In this document: positions 1 to 9,830 of the stretch, piece by piece
Position numbering within the stretch: the stretch's first letter is position 1
Layout: each line of letters begins with the position of its first letter
NCBI GenBank assembly: GCA_017428725.1
Contig: JAFRQH010000017.1
Coordinates: 124,001-188,000, forward strand
DNA length: 64,000 nucleotides
Origin: Bacteroidales bacterium
GTDB lineage: Bacteria; Bacteroidota; Bacteroidia; Bacteroidales; UBA932
Direction: 5' to 3'
Translations under genes and position numbers: made by a program
The notes under the pieces: model-generated
What the model was told of the DNA's origin: nothing
Databases searched by the model: none
The model's input: only the letters and a program-made list of their open reading frames with translations

Positions 1-23
1 TTCTGGCCGGAATCGGGTCCACC

Positions 24-1331
24 CTATTTCTGCCGGCAGTAGATCTGGACGGGGCAGCCGGTGAGGTTGAAGTGCTTGCGGAGCTGGTTCTCCAGGAAGC
101 GCTTGTAGGGGTCCTTGACGTACTGGGGAAGGTTGCAGAAGAAGGCGAAGGCCGGGAAGGCCGTGGGCAGCTGGGTGATGTACTTGACCTTGACGTACTT
201 GCCCTTCCAGGCCGGGGGCGGCGTCTCCTCGATGACGGGCAGCAGGGCTTCGTTGAGGCGAGCCGTGGGGATCTTCTGCGAGTAGTTGGCATAGACCTCC
301 GTGGCGGCGTTGAGGACCTCCTGGATGCGCTGCATCTTCACCACGGAGGTGAAGATCACGGGGACGTCGCTGAACGGGGCGAGCCGGGCCTTGAGGGCGT
401 CGGTGTAGTCGCGCATCGTGTTGGAATCCTTGAGGAAGAGGTCCCACTTGTTGACCACCACCACGCAGCCCTTGCGGTTCTTGACGATGAGGTTGAAGAT
501 GTTCATGTCCTGGGCTTCCATCCCGGACGTGGCGTCGATCATCAGGATGCAGATATCGGCGTGCTCGATGGCGCGGATGGAGCGCATCACGGAGTAGAAC
601 TCCAGGTCCTCGTGGACCTTGGCCTTCCGGCGGATGCCGGCGGTGTCCACGAGCATGAACTCGAAACCGAACTTGTTGTAGTATGTCTCGATGGCGTCGC
701 GGGTCGTGCCCGCCACGGGCGTGACGATGTTGCGCTCCTCGCCCAGCAGGGCATTGGTCAGTGAGGACTTGCCCACGTTGGGCTTGCCCACGATGGCGAT
801 GCGGGGCAGGGCGGCGTACGGGTCCTCCGTCACCGTCTCTTCCGGCAGGGCGGCCACCACGGCGTCCAGCAGGTCGCCCGTGCCGCTGCCGTTGGCGGCG
901 GAGATGCTGTAGACCTCGCCCAGGCCCAGGGAGTAGAACTGGTACGCATCGAACATCTTGTCCCCGGAATCCACCTTGTTGACACACAGGATTACGGGCT
1001 TGCGGGTGCGCCGCAGGATGTCCGCGATCTCGGCGTCGTAGTCGGTGATGCCGGTCGCGGCCTCGACCATGAAGAGGACGAGGTCGGCCTCGTCGATCGC
1101 AATCTGCACCTGGGAGCGGATCGCCGTCTCGAAGACGTCGTCGGAATTGGTCGTGTATCCGCCCGTGTCCACGACGGAGAACTCCCGGCCGCACCAGTCG
1201 CAGCGGCCGTAGTGGCGGTCGCGGGTCACGCCGGCGGTGTCGTCGACGATGGCCTGGCGCATCCCGACAAGGCGGTTGAAGAGGGTGGATTTGCCGACGT
1301 TGGGCCGGCCTACGATAGCGACGAGACTCAT
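24..1331 (-). CDS. der: Ribosome assembly GTPase Der (EngA)
   Basis: Double-domain GTPase needed for 50S ribosomal subunit maturation in the cytoplasm. Two complete G domains are visible. The first has GRPNVGKS at residues 8-15, DTGG at 55-58 and NKVD at 118-121. The second has GKPNVGKS at 182-189, DTAG at 229-232 and NKWD at 294-297. A C-terminal KH-like domain follows from about residue 350. The length of 435 residues is normal for the family. The start codon overlaps the stop of the small upstream membrane-protein gene by four bases, so the two are probably translationally coupled. It is the last gene of the engB-prs-orf-der run. All key residues are intact and the assignment is secure. 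Confidence 0.97.
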   Translation of the reverse strand: MSLVAIVGRPNVGKSTLFNRLVGMRQAIVDDTAGVTRDRHYGRCDWCGREFSVVDTGGYTTNSDDVFETAIRSQVQIAIDEADLVLFMVEAATGITDYDAEIADILRRTRKPVILCVNKVDSGDKMFDAYQFYSLGLGEVYSISAANGSGTGDLLDAVVAALPEETVTEDPYAALPRIAIVGKPNVGKSSLTNALLGEERNIVTPVAGTTRDAIETYYNKFGFEFMLVDTAGIRRKAKVHEDLEFYSVMRSIRAIEHADICILMIDATSGMEAQDMNIFNLIVKNRKGCVVVVNKWDLFLKDSNTMRDYTDALKARLAPFSDVPVIFTSVVKMQRIQEVLNAATEVYANYSQKIPTARLNEALLPVIEETPPPAWKGKYVKVKYITQLPTAFPAFAFFCNLPQYVKDPYKRFLENQLRKHFNLTGCPVQIYCRQK

Positions 1332-1576
1332 GGTTGCTGGCGGTGGTTTGTGTAAAGGTGGCAGTCCTTGCAGGCGTCCGTCTGTGCTGCCGTGCAGACC
1401 TTGCGGTGCAGGTCGGCATCCTCGTCCTTGAAGCAGCGGATGCCGCGGCGGCGCAGCTCCTCGTTGGACCCTACGTCATAGGCCGGGAAGTCCTTCTTGA
1501 AGAAGAGGACGTTGACCCCCAGCCCCAGGACACAGAGCCCGACCAGGACGAGCACGACGAGGAAGACCTGCCACAT
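1328..1576 (-). CDS. Small conserved membrane protein, cysteine-containing tail
   Basis: An 82-residue protein with one N-terminal hydrophobic segment (about residues 4-26) followed by a short basic, cysteine-containing tail. The tail has a segment beginning [10 protein letters not shown] and three closely spaced cysteines near the end ([13 protein letters not shown]). I recall similar small Bacteroidota proteins annotated only as membrane or secreted protein, with the pattern KK..FP...VG.N.E.R..GI.C. That likeness is from memory and was not searched. Topology suggests a periplasmic N terminus or an anchored cytoplasmic tail. It lies 14 bases after prs and overlaps der by four bases, which implies co-transcription. 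No function can be assigned. Cysteine spacing would allow metal or thiol chemistry, but this is speculation. Confidence 0.75.
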   Translation of the reverse strand: MWQVFLVVLVLVGLCVLGLGVNVLFFKKDFPAYDVGSNEELRRRGIRCFKDEDADLHRKVCTAAQTDACKDCHLYTNHRQQP

Positions 1577-1590
1577 AGCAGTGGGACTTA

Positions 1591-2562
<972 letters not shown>

Positions 2563-2583
2563 AACAAGTTGGTATATTGGATG

Positions 2584-3180
2584 TCAGGTTGTCTGGAGCA
2601 GGGTCTCTATGTATCCCAGGATCTCCTCCCGGCCGGCGTGGGTCTGGGAGGAAGCGCAGAAGACGGGAGGCAGCTCCTCCCACTGCTGCAGCAGGATTTC
2701 GCGGTCACGCTCCAGCTGTGCGGCGAGCACGTTGGGTCCCTGCTTGTCGCACTTGGTCAGGATCAGGGCGAAGGGGATCCGGTGTTCGCCCAGTTCGGCG
2801 AGGAAGTCCAGGTCGATGGCCCCGATGTCGTGGCGCGAGTCGATGAGCACGAACAGGAGCCGGAGCTCCTCCGAGCGCGTGATGTAGTCCCGGATCACGG
2901 CGGCGATCTCTTCGCGGCCCTTGCGGTCCGTCCGGGCGTAGCCGTAACCGGGCAGGTCCACGAGGTACCAGCTGTCGTTGATCAGGAAATGGTTGACCAC
3001 CTTGGTCTTTCCGGGGGTGGCGGAGGTCATTGCAAGCTTCTTGCTGCCGCACAGGGAATTGATGAGGGAGGACTTGCCGACGTTGGACCTTCCGATGAAG
3101 GCGAATTCCGGCAATCTTCTCTTCGGTTTCTGGGAGACCCTGGTGCTGCTGCCCGCAAACGTGGCCCCGGAGATCTTCAT
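2584..3180 (-). CDS. engB: Ribosome biogenesis GTP-binding protein EngB (YihA/YsxC)
   Basis: Single-domain GTPase of the TrmE-Era-EngA-EngB class that takes part in 50S subunit assembly. The G1 loop GRSNVGKS is at residues 30-37, G3 DLPGYG at 75-80 and G4 TKCD at 142-145. The length of 198 residues is typical. The start is supported by a Bacteroidales -7 box (TATCTTTG) 23 bases upstream on the minus strand. It is the first gene of a four-gene run ending with the other assembly GTPase, der. The run therefore links ribosome maturation to PRPP supply, though shared transcription is inferred from spacing only. Confidence 0.96.
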   Translation of the reverse strand: MKISGATFAGSSTRVSQKPKRRLPEFAFIGRSNVGKSSLINSLCGSKKLAMTSATPGKTKVVNHFLINDSWYLVDLPGYGYARTDRKGREEIAAVIRDYITRSEELRLLFVLIDSRHDIGAIDLDFLAELGEHRIPFALILTKCDKQGPNVLAAQLERDREILLQQWEELPPVFCASSQTHAGREEILGYIETLLQTT

Positions 3181-3203
3181 GCAAATACTAACTTTAATCC
3201 GTG

Positions 3204-3211
3204 CAAAGATA
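3204..3211 (-). promoter_or_regulatory. Predicted promoter -7 box for engB operon
   Basis: The plus strand reads caaagata, so the minus strand reads TATCTTTG, a perfect match to the Bacteroides -7 consensus TAnnTTTG. It lies 23 bases before the engB start codon. No clear TTTG-like -33 element is seen at the expected distance, which lowers confidence. Confidence 0.6.
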
Positions 3212-3234
3212 GCAATTCTTTATGGATTTTTGTG

Positions 3235-3242
3235 TAATTTTG
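3235..3242 (+). promoter_or_regulatory. Possible promoter -7 box for xseA operon
   Basis: TAATTTTG matches TAnnTTTG and ends six bases before the xseA ATG. If used, the transcript would start at or next to the start codon, giving a leaderless or nearly leaderless mRNA. No TTTG is present at about 20 bases upstream, so this is tentative. Confidence 0.4.
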
Positions 3243-3248
3243 TAAGGT

Positions 3249-4391
3249 ATGGAGCAGGATTATGTAGAGCTGGCCGGATTGCAGGCGCTGCTGCGGGAGG
3301 AGATCGAAAATGCCTTCCCGGAGCGGGTCTGGGTGCGTGCCGAAATCGCTGCGGTGCAGGCCAAGGCGAACGGCCACTGCTACCTCGACCTCTGCCAGAG
3401 CCGCGACGGCCGCCTGGTGGCCAAGGCCAAGGCGGTCATTTGGCGCAGCCGCTTCGTCCCGCTTCGCGCCTATTTCCGCGAAGCCACGGGCGGGGACCTC
3501 GCTCCCGGGATGGAGGTCCTCCTGCGCGTCCAGGTGAGCTACAGCGAGCTCTACGGGCTGTCGCTCACGGTGGACGAGATCGAACCGCAGTTCACCCTCG
3601 GGGCCGCCGAGCTGCAGCGCCGCCGCACCCTGGAGAAGCTCGCCGCCGACGGCCTGCTGGACAGGCAGCAGGCGCTGGAGCCTGCGCTGCTGCCGTACCG
3701 CCTGGCCGTGATCTCGGCCCGCGATGCCGCCGGCTACGGCGACTTCCGCCGCCACCTGGAGGAGAATGCCTACGGCTTCGTCTTCCGGGTGGACCTCTTC
3801 GAAGCCACGATGCAGGGCCAGGATGCCCCCGCTTCCATCGTGGATGCGCTGCAGGCGGTGGAGTGCTCCGCAGAGCCCTACGACGCCGTGCTGCTGATGC
3901 GCGGCGGCGGCTCGGCGCTCGACCTGGCCTGCTTCGACGACTACGGCCTGTGTTTCGCGATCGCGAACTGCCCGGTGCCGGTCTACACGGCCATCGGCCA
4001 CGACCGGGACGTGCACGTTGCCGACCAGGTGGCCTTCGACGCCGTCAAGACGCCTACGGCCCTGGCGGACCGTTTCATCGACGCCTTCGCCGCCGAGGAC
4101 GAGCGCATCTCCGCCTTCGGCACGCGCCTGCGGATGGCCTTCCAGGCCCGGCTGGCGGCGATGGAGCAGCGCCTCGCCGCGCTGGGGGAGCGCATCCGCG
4201 GCGCCGACCCGCGCAGCGTCCTCTCCCGCGGGTACACGCTCGTAACCGACGCGCGCGGGGTCGTGGTGAAGTCCGCCGCGTTGTTGCCGGCGGGTTCGAA
4301 GTTCAGTGTTTTATTTGCTGATGGTACAATCCATGCGGTGGCGGAAGGCGGAGCGGAAATTGGTTTTTCGGCAAACTTGTCCGAAAAATAA
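3249..4391 (+). CDS. xseA: Exodeoxyribonuclease VII large subunit
   Basis: Catalytic subunit of exonuclease VII, which degrades single-stranded DNA in both directions into oligonucleotides during repair. The N-terminal OB-fold is recognisable (VWVRAEIAAVQAKANGHCY, about residues 21-39). The nuclease core contains LAVISARDAAGYGDF, RGGGSALDLACFDDY and AIGHDRDVHVADQVAF followed by KTPTALADRFI. A charged, coiled-coil-like C terminus follows with a GYTLV segment near the end. At 380 residues it is somewhat shorter than the 456-residue E. coli protein. The downstream xseB gene supports the call. It heads a plus-strand run that continues into glycogen metabolism genes. Confidence 0.94.
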   Translation: MEQDYVELAGLQALLREEIENAFPERVWVRAEIAAVQAKANGHCYLDLCQSRDGRLVAKAKAVIWRSRFVPLRAYFREATGGDLAPGMEVLLRVQVSYSELYGLSLTVDEIEPQFTLGAAELQRRRTLEKLAADGLLDRQQALEPALLPYRLAVISARDAAGYGDFRRHLEENAYGFVFRVDLFEATMQGQDAPASIVDALQAVECSAEPYDAVLLMRGGGSALDLACFDDYGLCFAIANCPVPVYTAIGHDRDVHVADQVAFDAVKTPTALADRFIDAFAAEDERISAFGTRLRMAFQARLAAMEQRLAALGERIRGADPRSVLSRGYTLVTDARGVVVKSAALLPAGSKFSVLFADGTIHAVAEGGAEIGFSANLSEK

Positions 4392-4396
4392 TTTCC
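4355..4396 (+). other. Inverted repeat spanning the xseA stop codon
   Basis: A left arm at 4355-4371 (ggaaattggtttttcgg) and a right arm at 4381-4396 (ccgaaaaataatttcc) form a nearly perfect stem around a nine-base loop. The xseA stop codon lies inside the right arm. There is no T tract after it, so it is not a typical terminator. It could stabilise the mRNA or separate xseA and xseB expression. Confidence 0.5.
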
Positions 4397-4431
4397 GGCC
4401 GCCCGTCTGGAAGACTCCGCCACAGCCGAGA

Positions 4432-4620
4432 ATGACTGATATGGAAGAGAAATTTGATTACAACGAGGCGATTGCCGAACTGGAGAAGATCGCCGCCCGG
4501 GTGGCGGACCCGGCCGTGCCGCTGGACGAGATCGACCGCTGCATCAAGCGCTCGGACGAACTGATCGCCCGCTGCCGCGAATACCTCCGTACTGCAAGGG
4601 AACAAATCGATAACCTATGA
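4432..4620 (+). CDS. xseB: Exodeoxyribonuclease VII small subunit
   Basis: Small non-catalytic subunit that forms helical arms with XseA. The sequence FDYNEAIAELEKIAARV followed by a DEIDRCIKRSDELI helix is characteristic of the family. About 62 residues is normal. Two in-frame ATGs are possible (4432 and 4441); I chose 4432 as the more upstream near a purine-rich region, and the difference is three residues. An open frame extends further upstream into xseA but carries no family similarity. The stop codon overlaps the glgB start (ATGA), indicating translational coupling with the glycogen genes. Confidence 0.92.
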   Translation: MTDMEEKFDYNEAIAELEKIAARVADPAVPLDEIDRCIKRSDELIARCREYLRTAREQIDNL

Positions 4621-6587
4621 TAACCAAGAAGATCTATCAGACTGACCCGTGGCTGGAGCCCTACAAGGACGCCATCGAGGCGCGTCACGCGCACATCCTC
4701 GCCGACCGCCGCAAACTCGCGGGCGAGGGCCCGCTCTCCGCGGCGGTCAACAACCACATCTACTATCCGCTGCACCGCGAGGGTGGCGACTGGGTGCTCC
4801 GCGAGTGGGCGCCCAACGCCACGCGCATCTATCTGACCGGCGACTGCAACAACTGGAAGCGCACCGAAGCCTATGCCTTCAAGCCCGTGGGCGGTGGCAA
4901 CTGGGAGCTCCGCGTCCCGGAGATGTTCCTGCACCACGGGGAGCTCTACAAGCTCTGGATCGAGTGGCCGGGCGGGGGCGGGGAGCGCCTGCCGGCCTAT
5001 GTGACCCGCGTGGTCCAGGATCCGGAGACCAAGCTGTTCTCGGCCCAGGTCTGGGCCCCGGCCGTCCCCTACAAGTGGACGGGGCGCAAGCCCGGCCGGC
5101 GGCCCCATCCGCTGATCTATGAGTGCCATATCGGGATGAGCGGCGAGCAGGAGAAGGTGGCTTCCTTCGAGGATTTCCGCCGGGACGTGCTTCCGCGCGT
5201 GCAGAAGCTCGGATATAACGTCCTGCAGATCATGGCCTTGCAGGAGCACCCTTACTACGGCTCGTTCGGGTACCAGGTCTCCAATTTCTTCGCCCTGAGC
5301 TCGCGTTTCGGCACGCCCGAGGAGTTCAAGGCGCTCGTGGACGATGCGCACCGGCGCGGCATCGCCGTGATCATGGACATCGTCCATTCCCACGCCGTCC
5401 GCAACGAGCTGGAGGGCCTGAGCCGCCTGGACGGCCGCGAGGACCTCTACTTCTACCAGGGCCCGCAGGGCTTCCACCCTGCCTGGGATTCCCGCTGCTT
5501 CGACTACGGCAAGGACGAGGTCAAGTACTTCCTGCTCGCGAACTGCAAATACTGGATGGAAGAGTACCACCTGGACGGTTTCCGCTTCGACGGGGTCACG
5601 AGCATGATCTACTGGGACCACGGCCTGGGCAAGGATTTCGGGGACTATCGGTATTACTTCGACCAGGGCGTGGACGAGAACGCCATCAGCTACCTGGCGC
5701 TGGCCAACCAGCTGATCCACGAGTTGGACCCCGAGGCCATCACGATCGCCGAGGACGTCAGCGGGATGGCCGGCCTGGCCGCCCCGTTCGAGGCCGGCGG
5801 CGTGGGCTTCGACTTCCGGATGGCGATGGGCATCGCCGACCACTGGATCAAGTGGATCAAGGAGCTCAGCGACGAGCAGTGGAGCATGGGCGGCGTCTGG
5901 TGGGAGCTCACCAACAAGCGCGCTGACGAGCACACGATCTCCTACGCCGAGTGCCACGACCAGGCGCTCGTGGGCGACAAGACCATCATCTTCCGCCTGA
6001 TCGACAAGGAGATGTACTGGTCGATGGACAAAGGCTCGCAGAACCTGCTGGTAGACAGGGGCGTAGCCCTGCACAAGATGATCCGCCTCGTCACGCTCGC
6101 CACCTGCGGCGGGGGCTACCTCAATTTCATGGGCAACGAGTTCGGCCATCCCGAGTGGATCGACTTCCCCCGCGAGGGCAATGGCTGGTCGTACGCCCAT
6201 GCCCGGCGGCTCTGGTCCATCGCCGATGATCCCAAGCTGCGTTTCGGAGGCCTGCAGGCTTTCGATGCGGAAATGGTTCACTACGTGAAACGTGAGCGCA
6301 TCCTCTCCGGCACGCTCCGCCAGCTCTACGTCGACGAAGACAGAAAAGTTTTGATTTTCAGCCGGGGAAATAGTATCTTTGCATTCAATTTCAATCCTGC
6401 CGCGTCATTCGAGAATTTCGCGTTCCAGGCACCCGACGGAGAGTATGCGATGGCATTCAACTCCGACGAGGCCGTGTACGGAGGTTTCTCGAGGCTGCGG
6501 GCGGACGAGCGCCACGCCACGGTGGACGGGCGGCTCTCGCTCTACCTCCCCAGCCGCGTCGCGCTTGTGCTGAAGAAAATCAAATAA
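4617..6587 (+). CDS. glgB: 1,4-alpha-glucan branching enzyme (GH13)
   Basis: Introduces alpha-1,6 branches into glycogen. An N-terminal CBM48-like domain covers about residues 45-150, followed by a GH13 barrel with DIVHSH at 254-259, DGFRFDGVT with the nucleophile D325, the acid E379 in IAEDVS, and HD at 447-448. A C-terminal beta domain completes 656 residues. The composition (short N terminus, DGFRFDGVTSM) resembles the eukaryote-like GH13_8 subfamily known from Bacteroidota rather than the E. coli type; this subfamily placement is from memory. The gene overlaps xseB by four bases and is followed nine bases later by the debranching enzyme. Confidence 0.95.
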   Translation: MITKKIYQTDPWLEPYKDAIEARHAHILADRRKLAGEGPLSAAVNNHIYYPLHREGGDWVLREWAPNATRIYLTGDCNNWKRTEAYAFKPVGGGNWELRVPEMFLHHGELYKLWIEWPGGGGERLPAYVTRVVQDPETKLFSAQVWAPAVPYKWTGRKPGRRPHPLIYECHIGMSGEQEKVASFEDFRRDVLPRVQKLGYNVLQIMALQEHPYYGSFGYQVSNFFALSSRFGTPEEFKALVDDAHRRGIAVIMDIVHSHAVRNELEGLSRLDGREDLYFYQGPQGFHPAWDSRCFDYGKDEVKYFLLANCKYWMEEYHLDGFRFDGVTSMIYWDHGLGKDFGDYRYYFDQGVDENAISYLALANQLIHELDPEAITIAEDVSGMAGLAAPFEAGGVGFDFRMAMGIADHWIKWIKELSDEQWSMGGVWWELTNKRADEHTISYAECHDQALVGDKTIIFRLIDKEMYWSMDKGSQNLLVDRGVALHKMIRLVTLATCGGGYLNFMGNEFGHPEWIDFPREGNGWSYAHARRLWSIADDPKLRFGGLQAFDAEMVHYVKRERILSGTLRQLYVDEDRKVLIFSRGNSIFAFNFNPAASFENFAFQAPDGEYAMAFNSDEAVYGGFSRLRADERHATVDGRLSLYLPSRVALVLKKIK

Positions 6588-6595
6588 AGCAACCT

Positions 6596-8533
6596 ATGGC
6601 GTTTCTGAAATTCAACAAATCGGAGCTTGTCAACCTGGCCTACTCGCTCAAGAGGGAAATCTTGAGCGCCAACAAGACCGGCGCCTATTGCAACACGAGC
6701 ATCGTCACCTGCAATACGCGTCGCTACCACGGCCTGTTGGCCGTCACGCTGGACCGTTTCGGCGGTGACCGCTTCCTGTTGCTGTCCGACCTGGACGAGA
6801 GTCTGATTGTCGGCGGCAAGCAATTCAACCTCGGCATCCATTGCTATGGGGATTCCTATGAGCCCCGCGGCCACAAGTATGTGGTCGACTTCTGCGCCGA
6901 CCCCGTGCCGCAGATCACCTACAAGGTGGGCGAGATCCTGCTCCGCAAGAGCATCGTGCTGGCCCAGGACCGCGACCAGGTCCTCGTCCGCTACGAGATC
7001 CTGGAGAGTCCCACGCCCGTCGTCCTCCAGCTTCGTCCCTACCTCGCATTCCGCAACATCCACGACCTGACGCACGAGAATCCCGACGCCAACACCACCG
7101 GCACCGAGATCCAGAACGGCATGTCCTACCGCCTGTACGCCAATTTTCCCAACCTCAACCTGCAGGTGAGCGACGCCCGGGCCAAGTTCGTGGCCGGTCC
7201 GTACTGGAACAAGAACATCACCTACTCCGACGAATACCGCCGCGGCTTCGACTGCCGGGAGGACCTCGTGGTCCCCGGCTGGTTCGAGTCCAAGCTCAAA
7301 CCCGGCGACGCCATCGTCTTCTCCGCATCCCTGATGCAGGAGGATCCGACCGAATTCAAGCGCCGCTTCAACACCTGCGTCAAGAATGCCGGCGAGATCA
7401 CCAGTTACCGCGACCAGCTCCGCCGCTGCGCCGACACGCTGATCACCTGCCACAACGGCCGCAAGCGCATCCACGCCGGTTATTCCTGGCTCTACACGGG
7501 CCTGCTCCGCGAGACGCTGATGGCCCTGCCGGGCCTGACGCTCTGCGGCCTGCACGACCCCAAGTCTTTCGAGGAGATCCTCGACAACCTCATCGCAGAC
7601 GAGCAGGAGCGCCTCTTCCGTCGCACCACGCAGGTCGAGGCCCCGCTCCGTCTGGCCAGCGCCCTGCAGTACTACATCGACTACGGCGCCGACGAAAAGG
7701 CCGTCTGGAAGAAATACGGCATCATCGTCCGCGGCATCATCGAGAGCTATCTCCCCGGCGAGCGCGCCGAGGTGTCGATGCAGCCCAACGGCCTGCTCTG
7801 GGCCCAGAAGGAAGGCGTCGCGCTGAGCTGGATGAACTGCTACGCCGACGGCCACCCGGTCACGGAGCGTGCCGGATATCAGGTCGAGACCAATGCCATG
7901 TGGTACAACGCCATCTGCTTCGCCATCGAGATGGAGGGCAAGTACGGCGCCAAGAAGAGCCGCTTCGTCACCAAATGGACGGCCATCCGCGACCTGATCA
8001 AGGCGAACTTCCAGCCGATGTTCTGGAACGCGCAGCGCGGCTGCCTCGCCGACTACGTCGACAACAACGGCCAGAACCTGGACATCCGTCCGAACCAGAT
8101 CTACGCCATCGCCGTCAAGTACTCCCCGGTGGACGAGGAGCTGGCCCCGGCCATCCTCCGCGTCGTGGACAACGAGCTGGTGACCGCCCGCGGCATCCGC
8201 AGCCTCTCCCCGCGTGACGTCAAGTACAAGGCCGTCTACGAAGGCTCGCAGCGCGACCGCGACCTGGCCTACCACCAGGGTTGCACCCATCCTTATCTGC
8301 TGGCCCCCTACGTGGACATCAGCTTCCGCGTCAAGGGCGCGTCCTTCTGGAAGCGCGCCGAGTGGCTGGTCGAAGGCTTCTACAACGACCTGGGCAAGCA
8401 CGGCGTCGGCGCCTTCTCCGAACTCTACGACGGAGATCCCCCTCACGAGCCGCACGGCGCCATCTCCTCGGCGCTCAGCACCGCGGCCCTGCTGGTCGTC
8501 GAGCATATGTTGGACCAATACAAGGAGAACTAG
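6596..8533 (+). CDS. Glycogen debranching enzyme (amylo-alpha-1,6-glucosidase type)
   Basis: A 645-residue protein with the N-terminal GDE domain signature NTRRYHGLL at residues 40-48 and a C-terminal (alpha/alpha)6-barrel of the amylo-alpha-1,6-glucosidase family (GH133). Segments such as RAGYQVETNAMWYNA and NQIYAIAVKYSPV are typical of the substrate-binding barrel. The role is hydrolysis of alpha-1,6 branch points during glycogen breakdown in the cytoplasm; there is no signal peptide. The position between branching enzyme and synthase, with gaps of only eight and three bases, makes a glycogen role very likely. The exact bond specificity was not testable here. Confidence 0.92.
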   Translation: MAFLKFNKSELVNLAYSLKREILSANKTGAYCNTSIVTCNTRRYHGLLAVTLDRFGGDRFLLLSDLDESLIVGGKQFNLGIHCYGDSYEPRGHKYVVDFCADPVPQITYKVGEILLRKSIVLAQDRDQVLVRYEILESPTPVVLQLRPYLAFRNIHDLTHENPDANTTGTEIQNGMSYRLYANFPNLNLQVSDARAKFVAGPYWNKNITYSDEYRRGFDCREDLVVPGWFESKLKPGDAIVFSASLMQEDPTEFKRRFNTCVKNAGEITSYRDQLRRCADTLITCHNGRKRIHAGYSWLYTGLLRETLMALPGLTLCGLHDPKSFEEILDNLIADEQERLFRRTTQVEAPLRLASALQYYIDYGADEKAVWKKYGIIVRGIIESYLPGERAEVSMQPNGLLWAQKEGVALSWMNCYADGHPVTERAGYQVETNAMWYNAICFAIEMEGKYGAKKSRFVTKWTAIRDLIKANFQPMFWNAQRGCLADYVDNNGQNLDIRPNQIYAIAVKYSPVDEELAPAILRVVDNELVTARGIRSLSPRDVKYKAVYEGSQRDRDLAYHQGCTHPYLLAPYVDISFRVKGASFWKRAEWLVEGFYNDLGKHGVGAFSELYDGDPPHEPHGAISSALSTAALLVVEHMLDQYKEN

Positions 8534-8536
8534 CCT

Positions 8537-9829
8537 ATGAAAGTTTTGATGTTCGGCTGGGAGTTTCCTCCCCATATCGCAGGCGGTCTGGGTACGGCCT
8601 GCGAGGGCATTGTCAAAGGCTTGGCACACAACGGCGTGGAGACGCTCTTCGTGATGCCCAACGCCTCCGGCGACGAAGACCAGAGCTGCACCACGATCCT
8701 CAATGCGAGCGACGTGGCCGTGGCCCACGTCAGCGACACCGTCGAGGAGTTCCTCGACAAGGTCAAGTTCATCAGCGTGGATTCCAGCATCGTCCCTTAC
8801 GTAGACCCCGATGAGTATTTCGAGGCCATCGAGAAGATGAAGCGCGAGCAGGTCCACGAGACCACCGTCGGTTTCGGCCAGAAATTCAAGTTCTCCGGCA
8901 AGTACGGCGCCAACCTCCTCGAGGAGGTGTCCCGCTACGCGCAGGTGGGCGGCACCATCGCGATGCAGCACGCCGGCGAGTTCGACGTCATCCACGCCCA
9001 CGACTGGCTGACCTACCTGGCCGGCATCGCCGCCAAGGAGCTCTCCGGCAAGCCGCTGGTCATCCATGTCCACGCCACGTCCTTCGACCGTGGCTCGGAC
9101 GACATGGTGGACTCCCGCGTCTATGCCATCGAGAAGCGCGGCATGGAGGCTGCCGACCGTGTGGTCACGGTCAGCGACCTCACGCGCAACATCGTCATCA
9201 ACAAGTACGGGATCGACCCCGCCAAGGTCGTGACCGTCCACAACGCCGTGGACTTCAGCGGCCGGGAGAACCTCTCGGTCGAGCGCGGCGTCCGGGACAA
9301 GGTCGTGACCTTCCTGGGCCGCATCACCTTCCAGAAGGGTCCCGAGTATTTCATCGAGGCGGCCGCCAAGGTCCTCAAGCGTACCAAGAACGTGCGCTTC
9401 GTGATGGCCGGCAGCGGAGACATGATGCAGCGCGCCATCCGTCAGGTGGCCCGGCTCGGCATCTCCGACCGCTTCCACTTCACGGGCTTCCTGCGCGGGC
9501 AGGAGGTCCAGAAGATGTTCGCCCTGTCGGACGTTTACATCATGCCGTCCGTGTCCGAGCCTTTCGGCATCTCCCCGCTCGAGGCGATGCGCTCCAACGT
9601 CCCCTCCATCATCTCCCACCAGTCCGGCGCCGCCGAGGTGCTCAAGTACGCCCTCAAGGTGGACTTCTGGGATGTCGATGCGATGGCCGACGACATCTAC
9701 GCCCTGCTCCAATACCCTGCCTTGTCCGACTTTGCCAACAAGCAGGGATTCGACGAAGTCAACGCGCTCAAGTGGAACAATGCCACCGCGAAGCTCAAGA
9801 AAGTTTATGAATCAGTAGTCAACCAGTAA
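8537..9829 (+). CDS. Glycogen synthase-like glycosyltransferase
   Basis: A 430-residue GT-B transferase beginning MKVLMFGWEFPP with IAGGLG at residues 14-19, HAHDW at 153-157, GRITFQKGPEY at 261-271 and the EPFGISPLEA motif at 341-350. The N-terminal glycine loop lacks the KTGGL lysine of classical GlgA, so the donor (ADP- or UDP-glucose) is uncertain. In Bacteroidota such proteins are annotated as glycogen or starch synthase. The neighbours are all glycogen enzymes, which supports elongation of alpha-1,4-glucan. A general GT4 transferase is the alternative, judged unlikely because of context. Cytoplasmic. Confidence 0.88.
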   Translation: MKVLMFGWEFPPHIAGGLGTACEGIVKGLAHNGVETLFVMPNASGDEDQSCTTILNASDVAVAHVSDTVEEFLDKVKFISVDSSIVPYVDPDEYFEAIEKMKREQVHETTVGFGQKFKFSGKYGANLLEEVSRYAQVGGTIAMQHAGEFDVIHAHDWLTYLAGIAAKELSGKPLVIHVHATSFDRGSDDMVDSRVYAIEKRGMEAADRVVTVSDLTRNIVINKYGIDPAKVVTVHNAVDFSGRENLSVERGVRDKVVTFLGRITFQKGPEYFIEAAAKVLKRTKNVRFVMAGSGDMMQRAIRQVARLGISDRFHFTGFLRGQEVQKMFALSDVYIMPSVSEPFGISPLEAMRSNVPSIISHQSGAAEVLKYALKVDFWDVDAMADDIYALLQYPALSDFANKQGFDEVNALKWNNATAKLKKVYESVVNQ

Positions 9830-9830
9830 T

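Noticed and set aside
6542..9712. Very long open frame on the minus strand opposite the glycogen genes
   Set aside because: It is an antisense shadow caused by high GC and strong codon bias. Its translation is repetitive in G, V, L, A, D and has no family motifs, while the plus-strand genes have complete catalytic motifs.
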